Shown here in pieces: positions 1-10,910 of a stretch of DNA of 64,000 nucleotides. This stretch comes from Isoetes taiwanensis (taxonomy: Eukaryota; Streptophyta; Lycopodiopsida; Isoetales; Isoetaceae): assembly GCA_021234155.1 (NCBI GenBank), contig JAJEKV010000056.1, positions 3,827,330 through 3,891,329 of the forward strand, given 5' to 3'. The first letter of the stretch is position 1. Each line of letters starts with the position of its first letter. Both the position numbers and the translations under genes were made by a program. The notes beneath the pieces were generated by a model. That model was not told the DNA's origin. It searched no databases and worked only from the letters and a program-made list of their open reading frames with translations.

Positions 1-1225
1 CTAAGCTCTTTGGAAGGCTGTTTACGAGCATTCGAGGCGGTGTGTCTTCTCCATAAGCAAACTCGGGGTGACTAACATGATATCGTGGCCACATTTCAGC
101 CCGGTGAGGGGTGTAATCATCACGGAATGCGAGCCCGCATGTGGAGCATCTCTCCTCATCTCCAATTGGCAACTTTGAATGGCACGGGATAGATGCTCAC
201 GGTGGCCCGGCTCTCTTTGTAAGTTCCACGAGCTGTTGACATTGCGTAAAATTTCTTTGGGTTTTGCAAGTGCACTTCATTGTTTGCAACCTCGGCGACT
301 CTCGGTGGCCACTGTTGAACTATCCCGTCATCTCTTGGGCCACCCCCATTTCAACAAGGGCTTTGAGCATGTACTCGCCATGTCTCTCTCTCTCGAAGCC
401 ACGATAGCTTCGTGAGAGGCACCGACATCGGGACTGTCGAGGGGCTTGAAGGCGTGAGATGTTGTCTTTTATTGTCTGCAATTTCTCTTGTGAAGCCGAG
501 AAGAAAGTTACCTTAGCCTGGGACTGGACAACTAGCTCTTTCTTGGAGACTAAATCAGCCTGCTGCGTGTTTAGGGTTTCCTGCAAAGCTTTGCACATGA
601 CTTCCAGGCGTGATATGTTCTCCCCATAAAATTTGTGTAAGGCTGTTGGGCACATTGCGCTCTAATGGGCGGCCTCCCTTCTAATTTAATACCAGTGCCT
701 CCTGAAACTTGCCTTTTTGCTATGCTTTTAGGTCTTTGTGGTTTCTTTGAGATTTCTTTGGTCTCGCTCACGCTTCTTTGGAGCACTTTGGTGGGTTCAC
801 TTTTAACCTACTGGCTTTGTAGGCTCTACTCTTTCTTTGCAGAATCTGCTGCCCAATTAACCTTGAACTTCTCAGGATCCTGTTTTTCTCTCTGGCAGTT
901 AGAATGCAAATAGGTATGATACTGTCTTTCTAACTTCTCTGTTCTTCAATCCGTCCGGGTATATTTTGCTCAGAAGTTCAATTAGAGCTTCTTCGTGCTC
1001 TGGCCTTACCTTGTCAATAGAAGTTTTGCCAGGAATGACCCCATTGGTATCCCAAACTTCATTGTACTCTGCTGCAGATATGAGATCTGTTCGAAATTGA
1101 GAGGGATGAACGCCCTCGTTTGGCAGACCCGCATACGCATGGAAGTCTTCTTCGGTTCGACAATCAGCCAGGTCCGGTCTTAAGGGAACGTTTCTTCTGG
1201 CCTGGAAGAATGCAAGAAAATCGAA
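1..1225 (-). pseudogene. broken coding region of unknown function, coiled-coil segment
   Basis: Three stretches of the reverse strand look coding but lie in different frames. From about 1215 to 899 there is an open frame of about 105 codons without a Met (it includes AYAGLPNEGVHPSQF), ending in TAA. From 655 to 320 a frame of 111 codons is rich in E, K, Q and L (KALQETLNTQQADLVSKKEL) and would form a coiled coil. From about 180 to 1 another frame has CSTCGLAF followed by spaced His and Trp, which suggests a small zinc-binding motif, and it runs off the window edge. Order and spacing fit one decayed multi-exon gene, most likely of a transposon. I do not recognise the family. The short plus-strand frames over the same bases look like shadows. 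Confidence 0.4.
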
Positions 1226-2015
1226 TTAACAGGGGACCCTAAACCCATAGAAATTTTGTTTAGTTGCTTTTTGCTTACCCGGCGCATGGCCTCCGTTGGA
1301 ATTACTGCTTGAGCGGGCGGATCAATCACCTTCTTTACCATGGTTGATCTGTTTGTTTAATTCGCGGGTTGCTTCGCCGGAGTAGAGAAGGTTGGGGAAG
1401 AGAGATTTGAAAAACACAAATTCGAAAGTTAGTTTGTCTACTGGTTCCAGATTACAGCGGGTCGCATTCATTACCGCGGGCGGCAAATAGACGGGCAGAA
1501 AATAGGTGGTACTATATAGGTGAAGGGTGGGAAAAAAATGTATGAAGGGTGGAAAAAAATGTATTTTGGGTGCTGGTGTTGGTGCTGAACTCACGTTTAT
1601 TTGCTACCCACCAGCATACTTTAACCCAATTTTCATTTGGAGGGTGGATTTAACGGCTTATGAGATATTGCAGTGGAGATTTTGTCTGGAGCTAAGACAC
1701 TGCGGATTCCAATATTTTCAGTTTCTTTTCTATTTTGTGTGATGGTGAACTGGGAATTTTCTTCAAACGCCTCTTCTTCTAAAAAATTTACTAGAGTTGT
1801 GGTTCATCAACCCGCATAGGTCCCTCAATCCATTCTCCATGATACTTGGGAGATTTTGTATATTCACACTTGAATTGTAAGATTAACACAGTTATACCTC
1901 AATAGCAAAATCAAATTATTCATGAGCTTAGGATAATTGCACCTTGAAATACACTTAATTCGATGATTTCATAGTATGATATGATCTCATGACATTCGAC
2001 ATGGAATACAAATTC
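1226..2015. other. no recognised gene
   Basis: Nothing recognisable is coded here. A short direct repeat (GAAGGGTGG plus an A-run and TGTAT) sits at about 1525-1566. The last 250 bases are AT-rich flank of the TRIM that follows. Confidence 0.5.
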
Positions 2016-2361
2016 TGTTATGTACAAATCCTATAGTGCTAACCAGCAACCAAAAGGACGAATTCTTCATGAAAATCGTTATCCAATGGGCCCTAACCTC
2101 TATGAGGCTTTATCCCATACCCCCAGGCATCCAGACCATATCAATCCTCTCCTTCCTCAAGATGCTTGCCTTCAAGCATGTGGAACACACCAATATTGCC
2201 ATGAGGAATTAAACCATCGCTCTAGTACCAAATGTTATGCACTAACCCCATAATGACAACCAACGCACCAAAAGAGCGGATCCTTCATGAAAACTGTTAT
2301 CCAATGGGCCCTAAACCTCTACGAGACTTTATCCATACCCTCAGGCACCCGGACCATATCA
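2016..2361 (-). mobile_element. 346-bp TRIM (miniature LTR retrotransposon)
   Basis: Two direct repeats of 128 and 129 bp (2016-2143 and 2233-2361) act as LTRs; each starts TG and ends CA, with inverted ends of the form TGWTATG. They are about 80% alike by eye. Read on the minus strand, the first LTR ends CATAACA and is followed by TTTGGTACTAGAGCGATGG, which resembles the plant initiator-Met tRNA primer site (TGGTATCAGAGC). Just before the second LTR there is a purine run (GGAAGGAGAGGAT), a polypurine tract. Only 89 bp lie between the LTRs, so no protein is encoded and movement would need proteins from another element. Flanks AATTC and GATTC match at 4 of 5 bases, as expected for an aged 5-bp target duplication. 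Confidence 0.8.
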
Positions 2362-3029
2362 GATTCCAAGGTGGCATTATTTTTCCACGAACATAAACTC
2401 TAAATACTATATATTGCAAGTCTTCATGTGATTTCTTGAAAATTTGAAGTAGCTATGAGCTAATCAACATTTCAGTCCTTGTGAGAGACTGAGTCAAGTC
2501 CCTAAAGAATTTCTAAAAGAACAGACATCCAAGAACCATTTTGCATTCATGATATTTGCAATGGAATAAAAATATTATGTTTATTTTCAATAAAAATAGG
2601 CAGGAAGTACTATTCGTATTTCTAAACATATTTGATTTTTTTGGGGGGGGGGGGGGGAGGACTACTAATAGGGGCATTTTGGTAATTACATAAATTCGTA
2701 GGGCATTTTGGCAGTTTACCCTTTTTTCTTAGAGGAGTAAGTACGAATTCTCAAAATTGTAACCCTTGGGGACCTAAGAAACTTTTAAACTTCCACTATA
2801 GTTTTTACGAAGACTTCTTGTCATAAATTTCTCACCTCATGATTTAGAAAATGGGAGAATTATAATTCTTGGAAAAAATCATATTTGGAAAATGATATGA
2901 GAAACGTTAAATACTTTGAGAATAAACTCGATCCCTTTGCATTTGACTCTACGTTGTGTTTGGTAATAAGTAAATTATTCATCTCAAAGCTATAATCTAG
3001 AAAAGTTGTAGAGTTATCTCAATTTTCCA
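2362..3029. other. no gene; poly-G run and a GGGGCATTTTGG motif
   Basis: AT-rich non-coding DNA. A run of about 15 G lies near 2643-2657. It is followed by GGGGCATTTTGGTAATTAC and a second GGGCATTTTGG about 30 bp on. The same motif forms the ends of the MITE at 9334-9770, so a relic of that family may end here. Confidence 0.4.
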
Positions 3030-5935
3030 TAAGTTCCCCCCACCGATCTTGAAATTTTTTGGACCTACCCGAAGCAGGACCCCTGAATGGAGGATTCAAT
3101 TGTCGGATACGGGAACCGAGCTCCGAGAAGGTGGTCATTAAGCGTCGCCCCCCCCAGGGAATCGCTGCCAGGAAAGGCTGGCTCAAGAACTTTTTTGGAT
3201 CCCATCTCCTGGGATCTGTACTCTCCCATCTTGTGAGGCAGTCTCACAAGGTCCTGGCCTTGTTTGACTTGGGGAAGGGTCCCAGCTCGGCGCCCAACAA
3301 TAGGCTGCCCGGACCGCTCTAATGCTAACTCTTTGATTTAAACCTTGTCCAGAAATTCAAAAAATTGGCGTGTATGCTGGTGATGGCTTAGGAAGTCAGC
3401 TGGCAAAAAATCAGAATTTAATTTCGTACTATGCATTAATTACGAATTTATGAATGTCTTTTTACTGCAAAAGCGACCCTCAACTTCTAATTGCACATCG
3501 GGAGGAGGATAGATCCAAACTTCATTCTATCAGTTCCACTTGCTTCATGTTCTCAACTGCAGCTTCTAGCCCATATCCCAAGTGCAAGAGCACGGACCCT
3601 AAAAAACCTCCGGAAATTAGGTTGCTCCAAAAGTCCTCTCCCGAAGGTCCTGGCAATAGACGGGCAACTCCCCTATCCGAAACCGTGATTTGACTCTTCC
3701 AATGGGCTCAGAGCATCAACATTGCCCGGGGGACCAAGTTTCATGGCCAGAACACCACCCTTCTCCAAGAAGCACCAAAGTAGCTCATGTCCAGCACACT
3801 CATAGTCAATTGGCCTAGGAGGTGGATGCTGAATACTTGTAGGGCATATATGTTTCTTTCTTTTGCAAAACTGACTGCGTAACTTGGTCCCTAGGGTAAT
3901 TTTGCCATTCTGGATGATGTGGAGAAGTCGAATTGCAGTTCCTGGACTTTCCAGTGCCCGACCGACAAAACACTTTGGTTTCTACATGGTCGCCCGCAGG
4001 ACGCTCCACGGTTTGATAAGTTTGCCCGGACCGATCTTGGAATTTTTTGGACTTGCCCGAAGCAGGGCCGCTGAATGGAGGATTCAACGGTTGGATAGTG
4101 GAACCCCGAGGGAGCACTTCCAGGAAAGGCTTCTTTGGGAACTTTTTTGGGTCTCACCTCCTGAGGTCTCTACTCTCCCCTCTTGTAAGGCGGCCTTGCA
4201 AGGTCATGGCCTTGTTTGACTTGGGATGGGTCCCAACTCAGCTGCCCAACGACGGGCTGCCCAGACCGCTCTAATGCTAATTCTTTGATTTTAACCTTGT
4301 CTAAAAATTTGGAAAATTGACCTGTATGCTGGTGATGACTTAGAAAGTCAGTTGGCAAAAAAATCAGAATTTAATTTCGTACTATGCATTAATTACGAAT
4401 TTATGAATGTCTTGCTTCTGCAAAAGCAGCCCTCGACTTCTAATTGCCACATCGGGAGGAGGATAGATCCAAACTTCATTCTGTTGGTTCCACTTGCTCC
4501 GCATTCTCAACTGCAGCTTCTGGGCCATGTTCTAAGTGCAAAAGACTAAAACTCGGACCCCAAAATGCACCTGTAACTCACATGGTTTACATTTCAGAGG
4601 CTCTATCCTTGTCAGATTCGATCAGGAGCTTGCGCCATATCTTGACGTAGAGGGGGAGGGGGGTATTGATGGCAGAGCGCGGACCCTAAGAACCCCTCGA
4701 AAGCAGGTTGCCCAAAAAGTCCTCTCTGGAAGGCCCTAGCGATGGACGGGCAACTTCCCCTATCCGAAACCATGATTTGGCTCTTCCAATGGGCCCTGGG
4801 GACCAAGTTTTGTGGCCAGACCACCACCCTTCTCCAAGAAGCGTCAATGTAGCTCATGTCCAGTACACTCGTAGTCAATTGCCTGAGAGGTGGATACTGA
4901 ATACTACCATGTAGGGCATACATGTTTCTTTCTTTTGCAAAAATGACCGTGTAACTTGGTCCCTATGGTAATTTTGCCATTCTGGACGATATGGAGAAGT
5001 TTAATTGTCGTTCCTGGGCCTCCACAGTGCCCGAACGACAAAACACTTCGGTTTCTACACGGTCGCCTGCAAGACGCTCCGCGGTTTGATAAGTTCCCCC
5101 AACCGATCTTGGAATTTTTTGGACATGCCCGAAGAAGGGCCCTTGAACATACGGGAACCGAGCTCTCTAGGAGGGTGGACATTAGCGTATGGCCCCCCGA
5201 GGGTGCTGCCAGGAAAGGCTGCCTCCCTGGGGGATGCACGTAATGTAAAATCTATATAGCCTGTGCGTGCATAGGATTAAGAGAAATTATCCCTTATACG
5301 AAAATTTCCTAAGAAAATATACCTCATATTTTAACCATATTTCACCCCCTCCCATATATGGGTACGGTTTTTGCCAAACCCCCTCCTGTACACTCATATA
5401 TTTTCTACGGTTTTTACTGAGTGCACCCCCCGGGGCTGCCTCAAAAACTTTTTTGGGTCCTGCCTCCTGGGGTCTGTACTCTCTCCTCTTGTGAGGCAGG
5501 CTTGCAAGATCCTGGCCTTGTTTGACTTGGAGCAGGGTCCCAGCTCGGCTGCCCAACAACGGGCTGCCCGGACCACTCTAATGCTAACTCTTTGATTTAA
5601 ACTTTGTCCCAAAATTCGGAAAATTGGCCTGTATGCTGGTGATGGCTTAGGAAGTCTATCAGAATTTAATTTCGTACTATGTATTAATTACGAATTTATG
5701 AATGTCTTGCTACTACAAAGGCGGCCCTCGAATTCTAATTGCCACATCGGGAGGAGGATAGATCCAAATTCCATTCCGTCAGTTCCCCATGCAGCTTTTA
5801 GGCTACATCCCAAGTGCAAAAGACCAAAACTCAGCCCCCAAAATGCAAACTCTTCAAAAACTTGGCAACTCACAGGGTTTACGTTTCGAAGGCGCTATCT
5901 TTGTCAGTTTTGACCAGGACCTTGCGCGGTGTCTT
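3030..5935 (+). repeat. ~1-kb unit repeated three times in tandem
   Basis: The phrase CCGATCTTGRAATTTTTTGGAC recurs at about 3044, 4023 and 5099. Each time it is followed by the same order of blocks: a CCCGAAG block, a CTCCTGRGRTCTGTACTCTC block, a TTTGACTTGG block, a TAATTTCGTACTATGYATTAATTACG block and a CATCGGGAGGAGGATAGATCC block. The link block with ACTTGGTCCCTA and TTTTGCCATTCTGGA separates units 1/2 and 2/3. Spacings are about 980 and 1080 bp. Divergence between units is moderate, so the array is old. Unit 3 runs directly into the endonuclease part of the L1 below, so the unit may derive from a LINE or the gene it landed in. No unit has a credible long frame. Confidence 0.8.
5226..5433. 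mobile_element. 208-bp mini-transposon with 9-bp TSD (MULE-like MITE)
   Basis: The insert starts CCTGGGGGATGCAC and ends GTGCACCCCCCGG, which are inverted copies of each other (13-14 bp). It is flanked on both sides by GGCTGCCTC (5217-5225 and 5434-5442), a perfect 9-bp direct repeat. Tandem unit 1 of the surrounding array shows the empty site: a single GGCTGGCTC at the matching place, followed by AAGAACTTTTTTGG. A 9-bp target duplication is typical of Mutator-like elements. No coding capacity. A relative with similar ends lies at 54115-54360. Confidence 0.8.
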
Positions 5936-5939
5936 GATG

Positions 5940-8257
5940 TGGGGAGGCGGATTATTAATGTTTATGCCTCTAGTGAACCTCATGAAAGAGAAAGGCAATG
6001 GGAAGAAATGAGGATCTGGATTGGTGGCCAAACTCAAGTGCAAAATTGGTTGTTCACTGGGGATTTTAATAATACCCCTCTCTATGATCAGAAGCTTGGT
6101 AAAAAAAAACTAAATATGACCAGGAATGAAAGGAAGGAATGGGATAAGCTTATTGAATTGTTTGTTTACCATCCTCCCTCCTCCTCAACTACCTACTCCG
6201 GGAGTAATAAAAGAAAAGGACCTGAGAGAACTTTTTGTTTGTTTGACAGATTCTATAGTTGTACAACAGATTTGGACATCTGGGATTAAGCGATCATCAA
6301 ATCTGATTGCAGCAACTCTATTTCTGACCAGCTAAGGGAATATAATAGAAGATCTATGGCAAGCTTTGTGCAAAAGCTAAAAAAGCTTAAGGATTGGATC
6401 AAAAAATGGAAAAAAGATTGGGCTGAAAAGAAAAGGCAACAAAAAAATGATATTTATGCTCAGATGAAAAAGCTGAGAGAACTTTTATTTCTTGACAAGG
6501 ATAATCCAGTTCTGCAGGAGCAAGAAGCTAGGCTGGAAATTGATGTTAAACATATTGAAGAATCAAAAGCCATCAGGAGCAAATGCCAATATATCAATTT
6601 GATGGATAAAAGTAGCTCCTCTTTCTTTTTTCAAGCTGTATCATCAATAATGGTATTATTTCAGTCAAAGATGACCAAGACAATCTTATTTAGGGTCAAC
6701 AAGGGATTCAATCTTTCTTTGCACAAAAATACAGAGAGCTGTTTGATTTGCAGCCTCATTCCCAGACTGATCTTAAAGAATTTTTCAACCCCCTTAATCA
6801 TGGTCCTATGATAGTTGACAATGAGCTTCTCATGGTTGTTCCACGGAAGCAAGAAATTTTTCTTACCTTGAATTCAATGGCTTCTGATAAGAGCCCAACT
6901 CCTGATGGCTTTCCTCCAGAATTCTTTAAAGAGTTTTGGGATGTAATGCGAGATGACATCACAACCTTTATCCAAGGGGCTTGGCTTGCTAATAGTCTAC
7001 ATCTTGCAATCAATGCTGGTCTTATAGCTTTGGTCCCTAAGGTGGACAAGCCTATAGGTTTCCCTGATTGGAGACCTTCTTTGACCAAAACTAGTTATAA
7101 AATTTCTGGCGAAACTGTTGGCAAACAGGCTCAAGCCTATATTGGAAAAGATTATCAGCCCTCTGCAAACAGCATTACTTCCTTCCAGAAGCATTTTGGA
7201 CAACTTTTTTGGTGCATATGAAGGTCTATATTGGAATAAATTTACTAAACAAAATTGTATGTTGCTCAAGCTTGACTTCAAAAGGGCTTTTGATACTACC
7301 CATTAGGATTTTCTATATAGAGCAATGGAGTTTCTTAGGTTCTCTCAGTAGGTAATCAATTTGATTTATGCTTTTAATAAAGAGGCCATATCTGCAGTTT
7401 TGAATAATGGTTCTCCCTCCCATTTCTTCCCTTGTAAAAAAGGAGTCCAACAAGGTTGTCCTCAAGCTCCATATTTGTTTCTCATTGTAGCAGAAATAGT
7501 GACAAGAACTACTATCAATCTCCAACAAGCAGGGCTAACCAAGTGTCTTCAGATGCCTAATAATAGTAAATCTCTTTCTTTGATGCAATATGCAAATGGC
7601 ACTTTCCTATTTCTAGAAGATGATGGTAAAAGTGTTTATACTTTCTTGTCTATAATGGAGCTTTTTGGTAATGCCTCGGGAGTCCACCTAAACAGATCAA
7701 AGTGTGTGATCTTGTTGAATACTTTGGAAACCAGTATTACAGGTATTCCAATTCTGGGAAAAAAATATGGCTACTAAATTATTAGGGCTTCCACTTGCCC
7801 TGGATATGAGCTTGCATTCATGGCCTTTCGGCTTCAGTTACAAATAAAATTAAGAAAAAATTCATGATGTATCATGCCTCCCTATCTTTGACAGATGGAG
7901 TGGAGATTGTTAATACTGTGATTGCTAGCACATATATATTTCTCGTTTGCAATAGTGGCTGATAAAGCTACCTATGGAGAAATCGAAGCTGCAATGAGGA
8001 AATTCATCTGGCAGGGGGATTACAAAGTTGCCTGGCATAATCTTACTGCTCCCAAGGGGTCTGGAGGATTGGGATGTAAGAATTTGTTTAAGCAAGCTCA
8101 AGCTCATGCTACAAAGCTGGTCTGGCGAACTCTTTGTGCTTCTCAAGACTCTCCAGCTTTGTCATTCATCAGATACTGGATTGAGAAATCTAAGCCAGCT
8201 GGGAGAAGCTTCATGCAACGCCAGCTCCTAGACTCGGCTCCTAGAACTACATACTAA
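5940..8257 (+). pseudogene. decayed L1-type LINE (endonuclease + reverse transcriptase)
   Basis: Read in shifting frames, the plus strand gives the usual order of plant L1 ORF2. Endonuclease tail: IINVYASSEPHERERQWEE, then GDFNNTP, to about 6289. Linker rich in K and Q at 6356-6700. RT start: DKSPTPDGFPPEFFKEFW near 6890 and the GLIALVPKVDKP block near 7020. RT motif A is LKLDFKRAFDT near 7275 and motif B is GVQQGCPQAPYLF near 7445. Motif C reads YANGT near 7590 where active elements have YADDT, so both catalytic aspartates are lost. A C-terminal block with FIWQGDYKVAWHNL and GGLGCKNL lies at 7995-8110. At least five frameshifts or stops separate the parts. The 5' end merges with the tandem array, and no clear poly(A) tail or target duplication is seen. 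Confidence 0.85.
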
Positions 8258-9333
8258 ACCACGATCGGCAGTTCCCTTCAATAGCTAACTAATGTCCTTT
8301 CCCAGAATTGTTGCAAAATCTACTTCACATTTACTGCATATATAATATAAGACCTTGATCCATTTTCTACATAATGTGTTCTTTTTCTAGGATTGTTGTA
8401 AAATCTATTTGCATATTTACTGTCTTTTGCTACTTGCTAGTGAAGAGGGAAACACACAAACAAAGTAAAAAAGTACATGATTTGCCACAACCTCCAGCCT
8501 TGACTTGCATCTTTCAATTTCACAAGAGTATTACAAGAGTTTTTTTGCGATTTGAACGGCGATGGCCAGTCGAACAACAAGCAAGGCGACAATGGATGTT
8601 TTCAGAGACGATTCGGTGCAGCTGGATAGATTTATTTTCATTTTTTTCCCCACTGTATATGCCCCTTGAATCACCATACATATCATGTTTTAAAGCAAAC
8701 ACCTAATGAGAATAATCCAATAGCATCTTCTAAAATAATTATACATCTTCAGATTCAGATGAGAATTCCATGCTCAAGTCATGCCATGAACTACACATGG
8801 ATGATGCCACTTTTCCACGCGGTGGATTTTTGAATTTTGATAAGGTCATGCCCAAGCTAGATGTCTAAGGGCACATTCGCATTTGGTGGTCTTCTTGATT
8901 CCCTTACTTTGCCATGTTATAAAAAACAAAGGCCGAACCAGACCACCATTCTTATTAACCCGCTGAAAAAGCATACCATCAAGAAACATACAGATTACAA
9001 GAAGTCAAAGAAGCTGAGCCCTTGATTAGAATAGGACAAGGAAATGCACGCTACAGGACAAAGCTAACTTTGACTTGAGTTCTTCATATGCTTCTCTTAA
9101 GCATTCGAAAATTGTCGGACTACGTGTGCCATGTAGACAAAACTCGGATTTGTACAAGCCAATGGGAACAACAAATTCTTGTCTTACTGCCGTATGGCAC
9201 ATGAACGCTCCCAAATCGGGCTGGCCCTAACCTAATAGTCATACCACATTGGGTCTATCAAGCAAGATCGAATTGTTGTTGTGGGGACAATGCCCGTACC
9301 ATTATACCTAAATGTCAGGTGACATTGTTTTTA
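8258..9333. other. no recognised gene
   Basis: Non-coding, AT-rich sequence downstream of the L1. Frames of 60-110 codons occur on both strands, but none shows a family motif or consistent composition. Confidence 0.5.
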
Positions 9334-9770
9334 GGAAAAATTACCAAAATACATCTATATTTTCCAAAAATTACCAAAATACCCCAAAAAATGGGGCGTT
9401 TGGCTAAAATGGTAAAACTTCTTTACGACTGATCAAAGATGAAAGTGGCCTTCACAAAACTTATAATTGACAGTGAGATCTGTTCAAAGGCAGTAGAATC
9501 ATCTAAGACAAAGTTGGAAATATTCAAGCTATGGTGCTTTAAATACGAGTTTAAAAAAATAACTCAAACGCGCATAAGTTGTGGATTAAAACTTCAATTT
9601 ATATGAATTTGATCTTGTTGGAAAGATCTTATCATGATCTACAACTATCGTGAAGACAACTTTTACGTTTGATGAGCCACAAAAACTACATTACCATATT
9701 ACCTAAAATGCCCTTTGTTTGAAGGGCATTTTGGTTATTTTAAATATAGGGGCATTTTGGTAATTTTTCC
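9334..9770. mobile_element. 437-bp MITE-like inverted-repeat element
   Basis: The left end GGAAAAATTACCAAAATACA and the reverse complement of the right end agree at about 26 of 30 bases (9334-9363 versus 9741-9770). An inner second copy of the motif ATTACCAAAATACCCC sits just inside the left end, and GGGCATTTTGGTTATTTT just inside the right. The centre is AT-rich and non-coding. I could not see a convincing target duplication, so the superfamily is open. Confidence 0.55.
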
Positions 9771-10389
9771 TTTTTTTCCCTCTTTGTCCAATGTTGTGAT
9801 GCCACAAGCCATTTGCTAAATAACTTAAGCAACCAAAGTCATGGTACTGTAGGAGTCTTAGCATCCTTGCAGTCAACCATATTAAACTTTTTCAATGGCA
9901 GTCCCTTGCATTTGTCTCTGTATATGTAGCACAATAACAGGGGGTTCTAGCGGCATTTGATGTGGATGGATAAACCACCATTCCTGAGACCATAGACCAT
10001 ACCCCTAAAAGGGGAAGAAAAGAAAGAAAAACATAGATTCAATAGAAAAATAAGCAAGTTACCTCGCTAGTTGTATAAAGCATTTTTGATAGGATATTGA
10101 ATTATTTTGGTAGAGGTTCAAGTCTCCGTATTTTATATTCTAAATCCTTAGGCGAACCCATGTAGAGATGAGTCTCCATATTTCATATTCCTTAGCCTTA
10201 GGCGAAACTGTATTTCATATTCAAAATCATAGGCACCCCTAATTGTAAATCACCATAATCGAAATGAGAGGCGCTCAAAGGCCCCAACATACGATCTGGG
10301 CTGTAGGATGGACGAATCCGACGATTGAGGTAGTCTAGGGCGTACCTCATTTAGAATATATAGCACAATAATAGGTCCATTACCAAAAA
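9771..10389. other. no gene; short direct repeats
   Basis: Contains two or three imperfect copies of a phrase with GTCTCCRTATTTYATATTC and CCTTAGGCGAA at 10121-10230. Nothing else is recognised. Confidence 0.4.
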
Positions 10390-10910
10390 GTTCTCATTCA
10401 GGTATGTCATTTTAAACTTCTTTTGCAGAATATCCTTGCAAACTTTAAACATTGCTTGGTGACCACCACAATATAGTCATCAACATATAGTGCAATAATA
10501 CAATAATTTTTTGCATTTTTGTACATGTATAGATTGCCATAGGTGTCAAGTTTATTGAAGCCTTGTTCTTTCAAACAAGTATTCGTACACTTATACCATT
10601 ATTTAGGTGACTGTCTTAACCTATAATAGATTGCCACATGCAAGAAGCCTTGCTCTTTCAAACAAGTATTCGTACACTCATACTATTATTTAGGTGACTG
10701 TCTTAACCTATACAAGCATACGTACACTTATACCATTATTTAGTATTATTATTTAGGTGACTATCTTAACCTATACAAGTATTCGTACACTTATACCATT
10801 ATTTAGGTGACTGTCTCAACCTATAGACTGCCCTTTTTAGCATCCAAAGACTATTTTCACCTTCCTCAAGTCCAAGAGTTTCAAAATCAGCATAAATAGT
10901 TGATAGGAGC
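10390..10910 (-). pseudogene. Ty1/copia reverse transcriptase fragment
   Basis: The minus strand from about 10900 gives ENSLWMLKRAVYRLRQSPK, the degenerate form of the copia RT block usually read as LxKALYGLKQAPRAW. Further on come YKCTNTCLKEQGF and NLYMYKNAKNYCIIALYVDD near 10490. LYVDD is the catalytic YVDD box of copia RTs. Integrase and RNase H were not found next to it. Between the two blocks a short coding stretch has been repeated (see the next entry). Stops and frameshifts make it a dead fragment; no LTRs were found. Confidence 0.75.
10560..10830. repeat. tandem repeat inside the copia RT relic
   Basis: Four imperfect copies of a 50-65-bp unit with ATTCGTACACTTATACCATTA, TTTAGGTGACTGTC and TTAACCTATA. 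The unit spans the RT codons between the LRQSPK and YKCTNTC blocks, so the repeat arose inside a formerly coding stretch. Confidence 0.75.

Noticed and set aside
8374-8706. 110-codon plus ORF
   Set aside because: No recognised motif and low-complexity hydrophobic text; likely chance.
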